Shown piece by piece: positions 23,310 to 35,700 of a stretch of 64,000 nucleotides of DNA. Location of the stretch: the NCBI GenBank assembly GCA_021018995.1, contig CM037585.1:120736331-120800330 (forward strand). The letters run 5' to 3'. The notes below the pieces were generated by a model. It saw only the letters and a list, made by a program, of their open reading frames with translations, searched no databases and was not told where the DNA came from. The position numbers and the translations under genes are program-made. The stretch comes from Chloranthus sessilifolius (Eukaryota > Streptophyta > Magnoliopsida > Chloranthales > Chloranthaceae). How positions within the stretch are numbered: position 1 is the stretch's first letter; each line of letters begins with the position of its first letter.

Positions 23310-24560
23310 GCTTCAGGTAATTTCTTAGTTCTAGTTCTTAATAACTTTTCTAGTTCTAGGTTCTAGTTCTTAAGTTCTAGCTTTTAGTTCTTAATTTCAT
23401 AGATCCTAGATTTTAATTTTAGTCTTTTAATTTCTAGTCTTAGATTTTAGGTTTTAATTCCAGTTTCTAATTCTAGTTTTTAATCTCTAGTTCTTAGCCT
23501 CTAGAACCAGTTCTCAGTTTTTAGTCCTTAGATTTTGATTTTAGTTTTTAGTCATAGTTCCAAATTCTAGTTTCTAATTCTGGTTCTTAATATCTTAATG
23601 TTTTAGATCTTTGATTTCAACTCATGCCTTTCAAAGTTCAAAATCTTAGTTCTCTTTATTTCTGGTGCTAGCTCTTAGCTCTTAGAGCCAGTTATTAATT
23701 TTAGTTTTTAATTTTCTGTTTCTAGTTCTTAATCTTTAGAACCAATCTTAGTTTCAAGTTATTTTATATCATAGCCTCTATTTTCAAATTCTAGTCTTAA
23801 TATCTTTTAATTCATAATTTTCTCATCGTAATCTCCATCTTCAAAACCTTAACTTTTCAATTAAAAATCTGTTTTTCAATCTATAATATTTTAAAAAATG
23901 ACCCTTAGCCAACCGAATTGCCTAAGGGAGCTAACGGAGGGTACCCGGGAACGGGGCCGATCCTCCTTAGCATAGCGGACCAAACCCCCTTTTTTCTAGT
24001 TTTTTAGTAGTAGAAAATTTAAAATAATTTGATTTCTAGTAGAAGTAGGATACTTAAAATAACTAGATTTTCAACAGATTTAGAGTATCTAGATTGATTA
24101 GACTTTAAATAGAAATAGGAAGCTTGAAATTAGTTAGACTTCTAATAGGCTTAGAGTATTTAAGTTAATTAGACTTCTAATAGAATCAGTATATTTGAGC
24201 TAATTAGACTTCTAGCATAAATAGGATATTTAAAGTAATTAGACTTTTAATAGAATTAGGACATATAAGTTAATTAGAGCTTTAATAGAATTAGAATACC
24301 TAACACAATTAGAGTTCTAATAAAATTAGGATACTTAGATTAATTAGACTTTTAATAGAAGAAGGAAACTTAGGATAATTTGATTTCTAGTAGAATTAAG
24401 AGACTAATACCAATTAGACTTTTAATAAGATTAGGACTCTTAAGTTAGTCAGACTCCTAGTAGGATTAGGAGACTGGTTTAATTAAACTTCCAAGAAAAT
24501 TAAAAGATTAGATTAATTAGACTCCCACTAAGATTAGGAAAAGTAAAGCAATTATATTTA
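23310..24560 (+). repeat. Two AT-rich degenerate repeat zones in the solo LTR
   Basis: 23310-23830: variants of TTCTAGTTCTTAG, 12-20 bp apart. 24010-24560: about 14 units of roughly 40 bp (TTAATTAGACTTCTAATAGA, then ATTAGGATAC). Between them lies GC-richer unique sequence. Confidence 0.65.
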
Positions 24561-24873
24561 GAGCAGGATTAAGAAGCCAAACTAGCTAAACCCCAAGGCG
24601 ACCCAGTGCTGCTGATGTCGGCAGGCCGACGATTCAGTAAAAAAGTCGAACCCACACCCCGAAAGGCATGATCAGCGACATGTTGCAACATTGATAAATA
24701 TCTGTAACTGGCGATCGCAATAAATCAGGTATTTTTCTTTTAGGATTTACCCTTTTTATTTCTATATTTTAATTTACTATTCATCACTTTCCGTCAGAGT
24801 CCACATAGACCAAATTGGGCCACTTTTTCGGAGGCCGAGAGGAACCCAGAAAAAAGCACGCACCAACACTAGG

Positions 24874-25690
24874 CCTCTCTTTTAAATTTATAGCATGATA
24901 GATTATGACATATTAATTACAGATCTATAAAATATATGACTAACTTAGATCTAATTCCCAAACATGAATTTTTTTATTGTAGTGTATGTAGTGTATGTGG
25001 TAAGACTAAGATTACTAGGAAACCCTTTCCTAATGTTATGAGAACTTCATGCTTTTTAGATCTAGTACATGGTGATATTTGCGATTTAAATAATATTCCT
25101 ACTAGAAGAGGGAATCGGTATTTTATTACTTTTATAGATGATTTTTCAAGATATGCTCATATATATTTATGAAATACTAAAAATAATTTTTGAAAAAATT
25201 AAAATATATAAAGCTTTAATGGAAAATCAATTAAATAAAAGAATAAAAGTCACTAGATCTGATAGGGGTGGAGAATATATATCAAATGAGTTCTCCGAAG
25301 TTTGTGAAGTAAATAAAATTCGTCATGAGGTGACGGCCCCTTCCACGCCACAATAAAATAGAGTTTCTAAAAGAAAAAATAGGATATTAGTATAAATGAC
25401 TAAGGCAATGTTAGTTAACTCTAATTTACACAAAAATTTATGGGGTGAAGCGTTGTTAACCACTACTCATATTTTGAATAGAATTCCACATAAGGAAACT
25501 CTAAGCACACCTTATGGATATTAAAAGAATAGAAAACCTAGTCTAACTTATTTTAAAGTGTGGGGGTGTAGGACACTTGTTAGATTAGTAGATCCTAAGA
25601 GACCTAAGATTGGTCTTGGGACTATTGACTGTCTATTTGTTGGTTATACACAAAATAGTAAGGCTTACAGATTTTTAGTTATGAAATATG
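24874..25690 (+). pseudogene. Ty1/copia integrase
   Basis: The zinc-finger tail and core are visible over several frames: LDLIPKHEFFYCSVCSVCGKT, LVHGDICDLNN (first catalytic Asp), RGNRYFITFIDDFSRYAHIYL, then TRSDRGGEYISNEF (second Asp) and HEVTAPSTPQ-stop-N. The stop at about 25355 is TAA for the conserved second Gln of TPQQN. Further on, LWGEALLTTTHILNRIP and YFKVWGCRTLVRLVDPKRPKIG match the copia integrase C-terminal part. Frameshifts near 25170 and several stops make it non-functional. It continues the element cut at 22464. Confidence 0.85.
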
Positions 25691-26140
25691 GATAAAAATA
25701 CTATAATAGAATCTAGAGATGCTATATTCTATGAATCTAAATTTACTATTTTGTCTAATAAATTAAATGATGAAAGTATAACTTATGAAATTAGAAAATC
25801 TTCTAAATGTAAAGATATTATTGAATCTTCGAGTAATGAAGAAGTCATCATTAAACCTAGAAGAAGTAAATATCAACGATTTGAAACTAGTCTTTCAAAA
25901 AACTATTATACGTATCTTATTGAAGGGAATAGGAAGAAAAGTACTAAAAAATATTTATGTCTAAATGTAGAAAATGATCCTATAACTTTTTATGGTGCCA
26001 TAAAATCTAGGGATAGTGCCTTTTGAAAGGAAGCTATCAATGATGAAATGGACTCCATAATGAAAAATAAAATGTGAAAATTAGTAGACTTACCCGAAGG
26101 ATTTAAACCCATAGATGATTATTTAAAAGAAAACTTAGAA
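25688..26140 (+). pseudogene. Copia integrase-reverse transcriptase linker
   Basis: The open frame 25688-26026 begins with the usual ESRDAIFYESKF phrase that follows copia integrase, then a variable Lys/Ser-rich linker, and ends in a stop before the reverse transcriptase. Confidence 0.6.
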
Positions 26141-27100
26141 TGGATGGAACTATAGAGAAATTTAAGGCAAGATTGGTTGCCAAAGGATATTGGCAAAAAG
26201 AAGGTGTTGACTATTTTGACACGTACGCACCCGTTGCTAAAATTTTCATTATAAATTTTTTAATTAACTTAGCTTCTATACACAAGTTAGAAATTAGTCT
26301 AATAGATGTTAAAATTACTTTCTTAAATGGTGATTTAAAGGAAAAGGTCTATATGGAACAACTAGAAGGGTTTGTTCTACCTAAACAAGAAAATAAAATA
26401 TGTAAACTTATTGAATCTTTATATGCGTTAAAGTAAACACTAAAACAGTGGCATGAAAAGTTGGAAAATTCCATTACTAAATTTGGATTAAAAACTAATG
26501 AAACCAACAAATGTATGTATTATAAATTTTCTAATAATCACGTATTATAATATGTCTTTATGTAGATGATTTACTTATTTTTAGAAAATAAAAACTTCTT
26601 AAGTTTACCTTTTAGCATGAAAGACATGGGAAAAGAAGATGTAATTTTGGGAATCAAAATTATGAGAAATGAGAATAAGTTAACTCTAACTCAATCGCAT
26701 GACGTTGAAATGGTTTTGAAAAAGCTTCCTTAGTTTGATTTGAAATCAGTCAGTACACCTTTGGATATTAATACTAAATTAAAAATAAAAAATGATGGGC
26801 AATGGTACTACAGCTAGAATATGCAAGGGTTATTGGTAGCCTTATATATGCAATACATTGTACAATTTCAGACATTGTATTTGCGGTAGGTTAGTTAAAC
26901 AAGTAACCCTCATTTAGTTCATTGGAATGCAAGTTCTCATGTTTCTAGATATTTGAAATATACTATTGATTATGGTTTGCATTTGACTGAATAATCTCAT
27001 GTGTTAGAAGGATATCCTCTTGTTCGAAAGAATCAAAGTCCTCAAGTGGGTGGATATTCACTTTTGAAGGTGTTGCAATCTCATGGGGATCAAAGAAGCA
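26140..27100 (+). pseudogene. Ty1/copia reverse transcriptase
   Basis: Frame 26140-26436 carries FKARLVAKGYWQKEGVDY, TYAPVAK, LEISLIDVKITFLNGDLKEKVYM and GFVLPKQENKICKL, the N-terminal half of copia reverse transcriptase. The LKQ-W region follows after a stop. The catalytic CLYVDDLL motif is still readable at about 26550-26580 in another frame. Later pieces (MKDMGKEDVILGIKI) match the thumb. Multiple stops and frameshifts. Confidence 0.85.
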
Positions 27101-28017
27101 AACTTGCATCACACATTTCATTATGGAATTGAATTCATTGTCTTAGCAGCAAGTGAAAAAGAAGCAGAATGGTTAAGAATTTTACTAATATAAATTTCAC
27201 TAATGATTAAATCATTGCCACCAATCTCTATACATTGTATTAGTGAAGCAACACTATCAAAGGCTTATAGTCAAACGTATAATGAAAAAATAGAAACATT
27301 GGTCTAAGACATAACTATGTAAAATAATTACTTAGAGATGAAGTCATCTTTGTAATTGGGGTAAGGATTTGACGGATTCATTTACTAAAGGCCTTGGAAG
27401 AGATGGAATTCACAAGACATCAATCGGAGTGGATTTAAAGTCATTAAACCTAAACAACCACTTATGTTGGGAACCCTACCTAATATTTATTTAATCAATA
27501 TTTAGGTTCAAAGGAAAAAATAAATCGTAAATACGTGGGGGCTAAAGGGCATTACATTGATGATAAATAAATCCTATATACATCTCAGGTAGGGTAGTGC
27601 TTCATCTATAATGGATAAAGGGAGGTTGAATATTTCTCTTAATAGTCCTATAACACCATGTGTTGAGATATTAAAGTTATATAAACATCTTTTATAGGTC
27701 TACCTATATAAGTGTGAGGGTGGAGCCGCTTTCAATGAGACATGACTTTATCTCATAAACACTTACGAAAACTAGGGAACTAGTACAGGGTCTAAATGTG
27801 CTAACTTATTTATTGAACACCAAATATGTGAAATATATGTGTGAAATAGTTCCGATTTGTCATATAAGATTGTTAGTTCAAGACTTAGTTTCACTAAAGA
27901 TCTTGGCAAATTTTGATTTATTTTCACTAAAGTGGAAATTCAAGTCTGTAAAATATTATCATTTATGCACATATTTCTGCCTTTGCTCTGCTTTAAATCT
28001 TTAAAACAGTGGGGGAT
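27100..28017 (+). pseudogene. Copia RNase H remnant, 3' UTR and polypurine tract
   Basis: Fragments of RNase H (EFIVLAASEKEAEWL near 27125-27175) end with LTDSFTKGLGRDGI near 27367. 27470-28010 is non-coding 3' sequence ending in CTTTAAAACAGTGGGGGAT, the polypurine tract. The Athila-like element was inserted exactly there. Confidence 0.65.
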
Positions 28018-29421
28018 TGATGAGTAGTGAAATATGATGATATTTCACCCCTAAATACCTATATTTAGCCGTCCGATGAAGGCTATCTGATGAGATTTAC
28101 TAGATTTGAAGTGTTTCAGGTAAATACAGTCCAAGTTTCTAAAACAGCCCAAGAATCCCGAAAATAATGTCAAAACACTGCTATTTTGGGTCATTGAGAA
28201 CTTAGTGCGACTTGCAGCTCAATTTGGACCTTCAAGACGTCAGATTCAGGAAATGGCTAAAACATAAAAGTTGTAGAGCTCGTCGTCAGCTTTCCAACAC
28301 CTCAAGAATCACCTCAATCCGAGTTCGGTACAGAAAATTATGAGCAAAATACCGAGGCAGTGTCTGATGCAAAGCTAGGCGGGAATTCACGAAAATTACT
28401 CTTAGATGTCAATCGAGAGAGGTATTAGGGTTAGGCTATTATAAAAAGGGAAGCCACGAGTTTCTTAGGGATTATTATTTTTTGCAATTAGAGTATTATT
28501 CATTCTTTCTTTTTAGTTTTAGGGCTCTTCACTTTGGGGAATATTTTCGTCATCTTTTCAAGTCTTCTTCTCTCCTTCTTCTAGGGTTTATTCAGGGTAG
28601 ATTGTACCTAGGATTTGCATTATTTTTCTCTGAGAAATTCATAGCTTGTATTTAGGAAAAACTATTGCAAATATCTTTTGGAAGAAATAAAGAGGAATGA
28701 CTTTGAAAGAAAAGGAGATCAAACACCAAAGATGAGCTATTAAATCGATGAATCGGGAAGATCGATCCCCAGATAAGTACCCATGTTTATGATTAATACC
28801 GCACTATTATTATTGTTATCATGGAATCGTTTTGCTCAAAGTTTGTGTGATTGAAAATATTTTAAATGCTTTGTTATGACCGTTGATTGCGCGTATCAAC
28901 GGCCGTAATCGCTAGATCTGGACCTGCAGGCTGATCTAGGCTGTAGAGCGATTATGTGCTGATTGTCGTGATCTAAATATCATGAGATACGCTATGCTTT
29001 TTACATGACTCATACCGCAATGTTAAATTTGAGTCATTGTTTTTAGATAGGGTATGCGGATTGATGATCATATTTTATTTCAAGTCATTTTCTAGATGAA
29101 TGATGGTGTGAATGATGATTTAATGAAACCGTGGGTTTTAATGATAGAAAAGTGCGAATCAGGGTAGCATATTCCTTGATCTCATTTTAATATTGTTCGT
29201 AGATTTATCGGTAATTAATTGTTTAGATTAATTTATTTTTCGCATTTAGGAAAAGCGTTAAGTTTTGGTAAAATTGAATCGCCTTTGGTACTTCCTTAGG
29301 GACGCGTTTTAAAATCTCTAAAAGAATTAATTAAAATTCACGTTTCCACATGGGTTCGACACCTGTTCTTGCCATACGATAGATCTTGTGCACTTGCAAG
29401 GGTTACATTCTAAATCGATCA
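28018..29421 (+). repeat. 5' LTR of the Athila-like element
   Basis: TGATGAGTAGTG ... AAATCGATCA. TATA box TTATAAAAA at 28439-28447. No palindrome cluster, unlike the other LTRs in the window. It differs from the 3' copy mainly by short indels. Confidence 0.92.
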
Positions 29422-30213
29422 AGTTTTTGGCTACTAGAAATTTTGATTAATTGATAGGGATTTTTCTTTTGAGTGTTTAAAAAAAAAAAAAAAAAATTTA
29501 TTTCCTTTTTCTCTCTTTGATAAGATTTTGTGGAGTCTTTTAGGAAGTTTAGATTTTTAGGATACCTTCCTTGGAAATTTAGGAAGTAGAGATTTTAGAC
29601 TTCTTATTTTAGATTTGGTAGGACTCTTTTTCCTTATTTTCCTCTTTTAGATATTTTAGGATTTTCTAAATTTAGTCATTAACTTTGTGGGACTTTTGTT
29701 TTAGGATTTTAGGAATCTTTCATTCTTCTCCTTATTTTTCTCTTTTAGGAAAGATTTTATAGGATTTTCAATTTTAATTTTTAATTTTCGAATTTAATTT
29801 AAAAAAAAAAAAAAAAATTAAAAAAAAATTAAAAAAAAATTTTAATTCGAATTTAAAAAAAAAAAAAAAAAAATTTAATTAATTTAAATTCGAATTTTAA
29901 TTTTAATTTGAATTTAAAAAAAAAAAAAAAAATTTAATTTAAATTCGAATTTTAATTAAAAAAAAAAAAAGAAAAAAAAAAAAGAAGAAATCTTTCCTGC
30001 TGATATTGGCTACTGTTTATCATCTTTGTTTAAATCGTTTGAAGCAGAATTTTGTGGGTTTGTTGTGGATTCTTCAACCCTGTTTGTGAGTGTTGGTGTA
30101 TGAGCTTTACTCGTTCTCATCACCCACATCTGCTACCGTTTAATCTTGAGATCGAAAGAGCTTGTAGAGAGAATCGAAGAGTCCAGAGGAATCAATATCA
30201 ACAAACTGAGACC
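29422..30213 (+). other. Leader of the Athila-like element: scrambled primer-binding site and A/T tracts
   Basis: Athila elements normally follow the LTR with a tRNA-Asp binding site (TGGCGCCGTTGCCGGGGA). Here only TTTTTGGC and, 30 bp on, GGGATTTTT remain, separated by unrelated bases. 29480-29980 has long A runs, with AATTCGAATTT palindromes repeated about four times. Confidence 0.6.
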
Positions 30214-31760
30214 ATGGCAGACCAAAGGCAAGAGAGAGATGAGAATAACAACAATGGGAATGTCAATAATGGAAATAATAGGAACAATAATTTTGATGAG
30301 GGCCCTAGAACACTGGAGTATTATAACGATCCTGGTTTTTACGAGGATCAGGAATGTATTATGCATGCTCCCATTCCAGGGAACCACTATGAATTCAAAT
30401 CAGCAATGATTCAAATGCTACCAATTTTCCATGGGTTAGCAAATGAAAATCCGCACGTTCACTTAAATGAATTCACTGGGGTATGCAAAATGTTCAGAGT
30501 CCACAATGTCACTGATGAGATAGCGAAGCTCCGACTCTTTCCGTTCTCTTTAAGAGATAAGGCCAAAACATGGTTCTATTCCTTAGAACCACAATCTATT
30601 CAGAGTTGGGCAGAGCTGCATCGTCAGTTCCTTAAAAAATATTTTCCCATGACTAAGGCCATTGAATTGCGTCAGAAGATCCAATACTTTTCCCAACAAC
30701 CTACAGAAACATTCCATGAATGTTGGGAACGTTTTAAGGAATTGATCAGAAGTTGCCCAAATCATCAAGTTCCAAGGTGGCAACAAGTCCAAAGTTTTTA
30801 CAATGGACTGATTCCTGAAGAGAGACGCATGGTTGATGCATCTTGTGGTGGATCTTGTGCCACGAAAGAAGCTGACGAATTGTGGGCATTGTTTGAAAAG
30901 TTATATCAAACTTCGATACAAAGTGAGACACTGGGGCGAACCAACTTGAACTGGCACCTAAATCTCATGTGTTGACAAAAGGCGGATTGTCAACAATAAT
31001 GCCTCAGATCTCTCAACAAAGTTTGACATCTTTGTCAAACAGATGAACATGTTGTTAGTACTACCAAGCAAGCTAAAGCTCTGTCACCCCCACAAGTGTG
31101 TTCAATTTGTGACCACCAGTCATATGGCTAATGAGTGCCCTACTACCTTGTCATTCTTCCCGATGAACCTAATCCTCAAGAGCGGTAAATGTGACTCAAT
31201 CTTATCAGTGGCGGTAGAAACATGTACTCAATACCTACAATCCGGAATGGAAAAATCACCCCAACTTAGGATGGGGTGAATCGAATAAACCGCGGTAAAC
31301 CAAAGAACATAGAGCCAACACAATGGGTGGACAACAACCTTTTCAACCAAATTTTCAACAAAATTTTCGTCCACAATGCAATTTCCAGAGAATTCTAATT
31401 TCCAACGAATTCCAATTTCAACGAATGCTCCAGATTATCATCCAAATTCGACTACCGAAAAATCGAATTTCAATCGTAATCTTAATCAATCTCATGCCAA
31501 GATTGAAGATTACGATCCGGAAGAAAAGCTTATCGAAGCATGCAATCTTTTCACAGATGATAATGGACCAAGTCACCAATTGGCCAATCAACCGAGTCGC
31601 CGAGAGGGTAGGCTCCCACCAACCCATCAATAATCCTCGAGGCCAAGCACCATCTGAAGCGGGACCATCGAATAGTCAACGGTTGAAAGTCATTACGGTC
31701 TTTGAAGTGGGACGAGAGGTTCATAATCAAGTGGAAATGCAGAGAAGGCGATGAAGAAAG
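30214..31760 (+). pseudogene. Athila-like gag
   Basis: The start is probably ATG at 30214 (ACCATGGCAG context); the open frame extends upstream without gag similarity. After an Asn-rich stretch come MHAPIPGNHYEFKSAMIQML, LNEFTGVCKMFRVHNV, LRLFPFSLRDKAKTWFYSL, WAELHRQFLKKYFP and ETFHECWERFKELIRSCP, the gag core of the Athila/Tat clade. The frame breaks near 30960. A zinc-knuckle remnant (SHMANECPT) is at about 31120, and an Asn/Gln-rich then Glu/Lys-rich tail runs to about 31990 in shifting frames. Confidence 0.88.
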
Positions 31761-32019
31761 AGAAGCAATAGAGGAAAAAGAATCGAGAGAAAAGAAAGGA
31801 GAAAGGAAAAGGAAAGAGAAAGAAAGAGACAAAGAGCCGGAGATAAGAAAAGTGCAAGAGCAAGGAAGAGAGAAAGGAAAAGAAAAAGTAATAGAGGAAG
31901 AGTTTCCTTCAACCGTCCAACAAGGACGTGAAAAGAATCGAAATGGAATCGCACCTTATGTCCCAAAGGCACCATTCCTCAATGCCTAACTCCTCCATCT
32001 AGAATGGGAAAGGGACCGA

Positions 32020-32640
32020 CAAAATGGAAGAAATTTTGAAACATTCAAGCAAGTAAAGATAAATCTTCCATTACTTGAAACAATCAAACAAGTTCTGAGA
32101 TGCGCTAAGTTTTTCAAAGATTTGTGCACTCGGAAGAGAAAGGCACGTACTTCAAAGAAAGTGTTCCTAACAAATCAAGTCGATTCGATATTGCGATTGG
32201 AAACCCCATGTAAACCGAAAGACCCAGTCCCAACTGTTCCATGTGTCATTGGTGGGCAATCAATTGGAAAGGCGTTATTGGATTTGGGAGCAAGTGTTAA
32301 TCGATCCCATACTCAATGTACGAGAAACTTCGGATTGGGTGAATTGAAACCACGACGGTCACACTCCAACCGCGAGATAGATCGGAAAAGAAGACCGAGG
32401 GTGTTATCGAGGATGTTTTGGTTGGAATAGACAAGTTTGTCTTTCCGGTGGACTTCGTTGTCTTAGACATGGAACCACCGAAATCAATCAATCAAGTCCC
32501 AATTATTCTTGGGACGTCCGTTTCTCATACCGCCAACGCTTGCATTAATTTGTCGACGAGTCATGGGCGTTTCTTTTGGAAACATGAAAGTCGCTTAACA
32601 TATTCCATGCGATGAACCATTTCCCTAATGAGGATGAGGT
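32020..32640 (+). pseudogene. Athila-like protease
   Basis: The frame 32122-32430 holds VPCVIGGQSIGKALLDLGAS, the Athila protease core in which DLGAS replaces the usual D[ST]GAS. A frameshift near 32310 moves the rest (GVIEDVLVGIDKFVFPVDFV, then VLDMEPP and PIILGTS) to frame 32418-32615. Not functional as shown. Confidence 0.85.
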
Positions 32641-33059
32641 CGAATGTTTTACATCGATCGGATGGGCGAAGTGGTGGATGAAGCATTACCATCAATGCTC
32701 ACCAAAGAGGAATTTGAAAGCGCTTTGTTAGCCATCTATGAGGACAAAGGGCTTGAAAGGAAGCAAAAAGAGAAAAGTCAAATTCATCATGTCAAGATGA
32801 TAACTTATGTGAAGTTGTGACTAAGGTAGAACCACTACCCTCGAGGTAAAGGATGTCTTGACTCCATCAATTGAGCGACCACCAAGCTGGAATTGAAACA
32901 ATTGCCTAAGTCCCTCAAATATGCTTTTACGGGACCTCGAGAAACACTTCCAAAGGATAATTTCATCCACATTATCGGAAGAACAAGAGAATGATTTGTT
33001 GAAGGTCTTTGAAGAGCACAAGGAGGCCATCGGATGGACCTTAGGCGATCTCAAGGATT

Positions 33060-34380
33060 GACCCATCGGTATGTATGCATAAAATACATCCGGAGGATGA
33101 GAGTAAACCATCGAGGGAACCAAGGCGACTTAATCCGAACATGCAAGAAGTCGTTTTAAAGGAAATCATTAAACTCCTCGATCGAATCATCTATCCGATC
33201 TCGATAGTGAATGGGTTAGTCCAAAGACAAATCGTTCGAAAAAGTCCGGAATTACAAAGTTGAAAGAAACTACGGAGGAGAATTGGTGCCCACTGTCATT
33301 GAAACTCGATGGCGTGTGTGCATTGATTATCGAAAATTGAACACGACCACGAGAAAGATCATTTTCCTTCCGTTCATTGATCAAATTCTTGAGAAGTTAT
33401 GGGCAAGAGTTTTATTGCTTTCTTGATGGTTATTAGGGATACAATCAAGTGCCCGTTTTCGGTGATCAAGAGAAGACAACATTCACGTGTCCATATGGTA
33501 CGTTTGCATATCGAAGGATGCCATTCGGCTTATGTAATGCTCCGCCACGTTTCAACGATGTATGTTGGCCATATTCTGGACATGATCGACAAATTCATCA
33601 AGTCTTCATGGGCGACTTCTCGGTTTTGGAAAAACATTTAATTCTTGTTTGAATCATCTTTCACGGTGTTGCAACGTTGTGTAGATTCCAAACTTGTTCT
33701 CGGTGGGAAAAGAGCCATTTTATGTTTCAACAAGGAATTGTGTTGGGGAATATTGTTTCAACGAAAGGAATTGAAGTTGATAAGGCGAAGGTCGACTTAA
33801 TTGCAAATTTACCACCTCCTAAAAGTGTTCGACAAATTCGATCATTTTTGGGGCATCTTTGATTTTATAGAAGATTCATTAAGGATTTTAGCAAGGTGGC
33901 TAAACCATTGTGCACTTTGCAAAGATGTTCCTTTTGATTTTGATGAGGATTGCATAAAGGCATTCCTAAAATTGCGTGAACTCTTATCAAATGCACCAAT
34001 AATCCAACCACGGATTATTCTTTACCATTCGAACTCATGTGTGATGCATCCGATTATGCGATCGATGTCTTAGGGCAAAGGGTGAATAAATTACCTCACG
34101 TAATTTATTATGCTAGCAAGACATTAATTGATGCCCAATCGAATTACACCACCACCGAGAAGGAATTATTAGGCAGTGGTGTATGCTCGGACAAATTCCG
34201 TTCCTATTTGCTTGGATCGAAAATAGTGGTCTTTTCGCACCACTCGCTTTGAAATATCTTTTAGCAAAGAAGGATGCGAAACCAAGGCTGATCCGTTGGA
34301 TCCCTTCTCCGTGAATTCAACTTTGAGATTAAAGATAAAAGGGGTTGAGAACGTTGTGGTGATCATCATCTAGAATTCAC
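33060..34380 (+). pseudogene. Athila-like reverse transcriptase and RNase H
   Basis: Pieces in order: CIDYRKLNTTTRK (near 33320), EKTTFTCPYGTFAYRRMPFG and LCNAPPRF (33470-33560), a damaged catalytic motif near 33605 (MGDFSV where MDDFSV is usual), then RQIRSFLGH (33830) and the RNase H start LMCDASDYAI (34035), HVIYYASKTL and NYTTTEKELL. At least six frame changes occur in 1.3 kb. The wording RKDHFPLPFIDQ is typical of the Athila clade. Confidence 0.88.
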
Positions 34381-35700
34381 TGAAGAATCATCTATACACG
34401 AGACCATCCGTGACACATTTCCGGATGAACATTTGATGGCAATTGATGTAGCCGTAAAAGTTCCGTGGTTTGCTAACATCGTGAATTATCCGGTCATCGC
34501 GTAATTCCCCGAGTGGGGTAAGAATGATAAGAATCTCTTTTCTCCCAAATAAAATACTATTTCGGGATGAACCATATTTGTTTAAATTCGCCGGATCGGA
34601 TCATTAGGAGATGCGTGCGGAAGACGAGCAACTAAGCGTCTAAATTTTTGCCATCTTTGGGGCTGTGGAGGCCATTTTAGAGACGAAGACCGCATAAAAT
34701 CCTTCAAAGCGGATTCTCTGGCCCTCAATCTTTCGTGACGTTGCTCAATCTGCAAGGAATGCCAAGCGGTGTCAATGACTTGGCAATATTTCCTGACGAA
34801 ATATGATTAATCCAATTCGATTGTTGAAATTTTCGATGTTTGGGGATTGACTTTATGGGTCCTTTTCCACCATCCTTTGGGTATTCATATATTCGGTATT
34901 GACTATGTCTCCAAATGGATTGAAGTGTGGCAACCCGATCAAATGATCACAAGGTTGTGGTCAAATTTACGAGAGAACATGTGTTTAACCGATTCGGGAT
35001 CCCAAGAGCAATCATCGTGATGGCGGTTCGCATTTTGCAATAGCCATTTTGCCACTTTAATGAAGAAGTACGACGTCACTCACAAAGTCGCTCGCATACC
35101 ATCCACGACTAGTGGTCGTGGAAGTGTCTAACCGGAAATCAAGCGAATTCTAGAAAAGGCTGCACGGATAGAAGAGATTGGTCAAACCGCTATCGATGCT
35201 TTGGGCCTATCGTCACGCATTCAAGACACCGATCGGAATGTCTCCCTTGAAATTGTCTACGGAAGGCATGTCATCTTCTGTCGAATTGGAGCATAAGGCA
35301 TTCAGGCGATCAAACGATTTAATTTCGATATATGCAAGCGGCGGTCGAATCGAAGGAGAGTGAATTAGAAGAGTTACGCTACGATCGTATGAAAATTCAA
35401 AGATGTACAAGGAAAGGTACAAAAGTTGCACGATCAATTAATTTCTCGGAAGGAGTTTCATGTTGGCCAAAAGTTTGGTTATTCAATTCCGACTTAAGCT
35501 TCATCCCGGGAAATTGAAATCTAGATGGGAAGGCCCGTTTGTTGTTTCCATTAGTGAGCAGTGCAATTGAAATTCAAAGCCTTCAGACAATCGAAGTTTT
35601 CAAAGTGAATGGGCAAAGACTCAAACCGGTGTTTGAGCCGATGACCCGATTTAAGATTGAGGCAATGCACCTTAGTGATCCGATTCTTGATCAATGAAGA
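34380..35700 (+). pseudogene. Athila-like integrase
   Basis: Remnants of the zinc finger (CKECQA near 34755), the clade-typical FDVWG (34830), DYVSKWIEV (34903), FGIPRAII (34990) and the C-terminal segment with FKVNGQRLKPVFEP-like text (35595-35640) are present in alternating frames. Stops and indels throughout. Confidence 0.8.

Larger units (their letters stand above)
22465..24868 (+). mobile_element. Solo LTR inserted in the copia element (TSD CTAGG)
   Basis: TGTAGACAACC ... CACCAACA, 2404 bp, flanked by CTAGG at 22460-22464 and 24869-24873. It splits copia between protease and integrase. It holds a palindrome cluster (22755-23190), a TATA-like ATAAATAAA at 23206, a TTAGTTCTAG-rich repeat zone (23310-23830) and an AATTAGACTTCTAATAGAAT-type repeat zone (24010-24560). 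It has no internal domain. The lineage is not obvious; the head and tail are Tat-like. Confidence 0.85.

Noticed and set aside
30133..30409. Other-frame open frames over the Athila-like gag
   Set aside because: They are shadows of the gag frame, which has clear family motifs.
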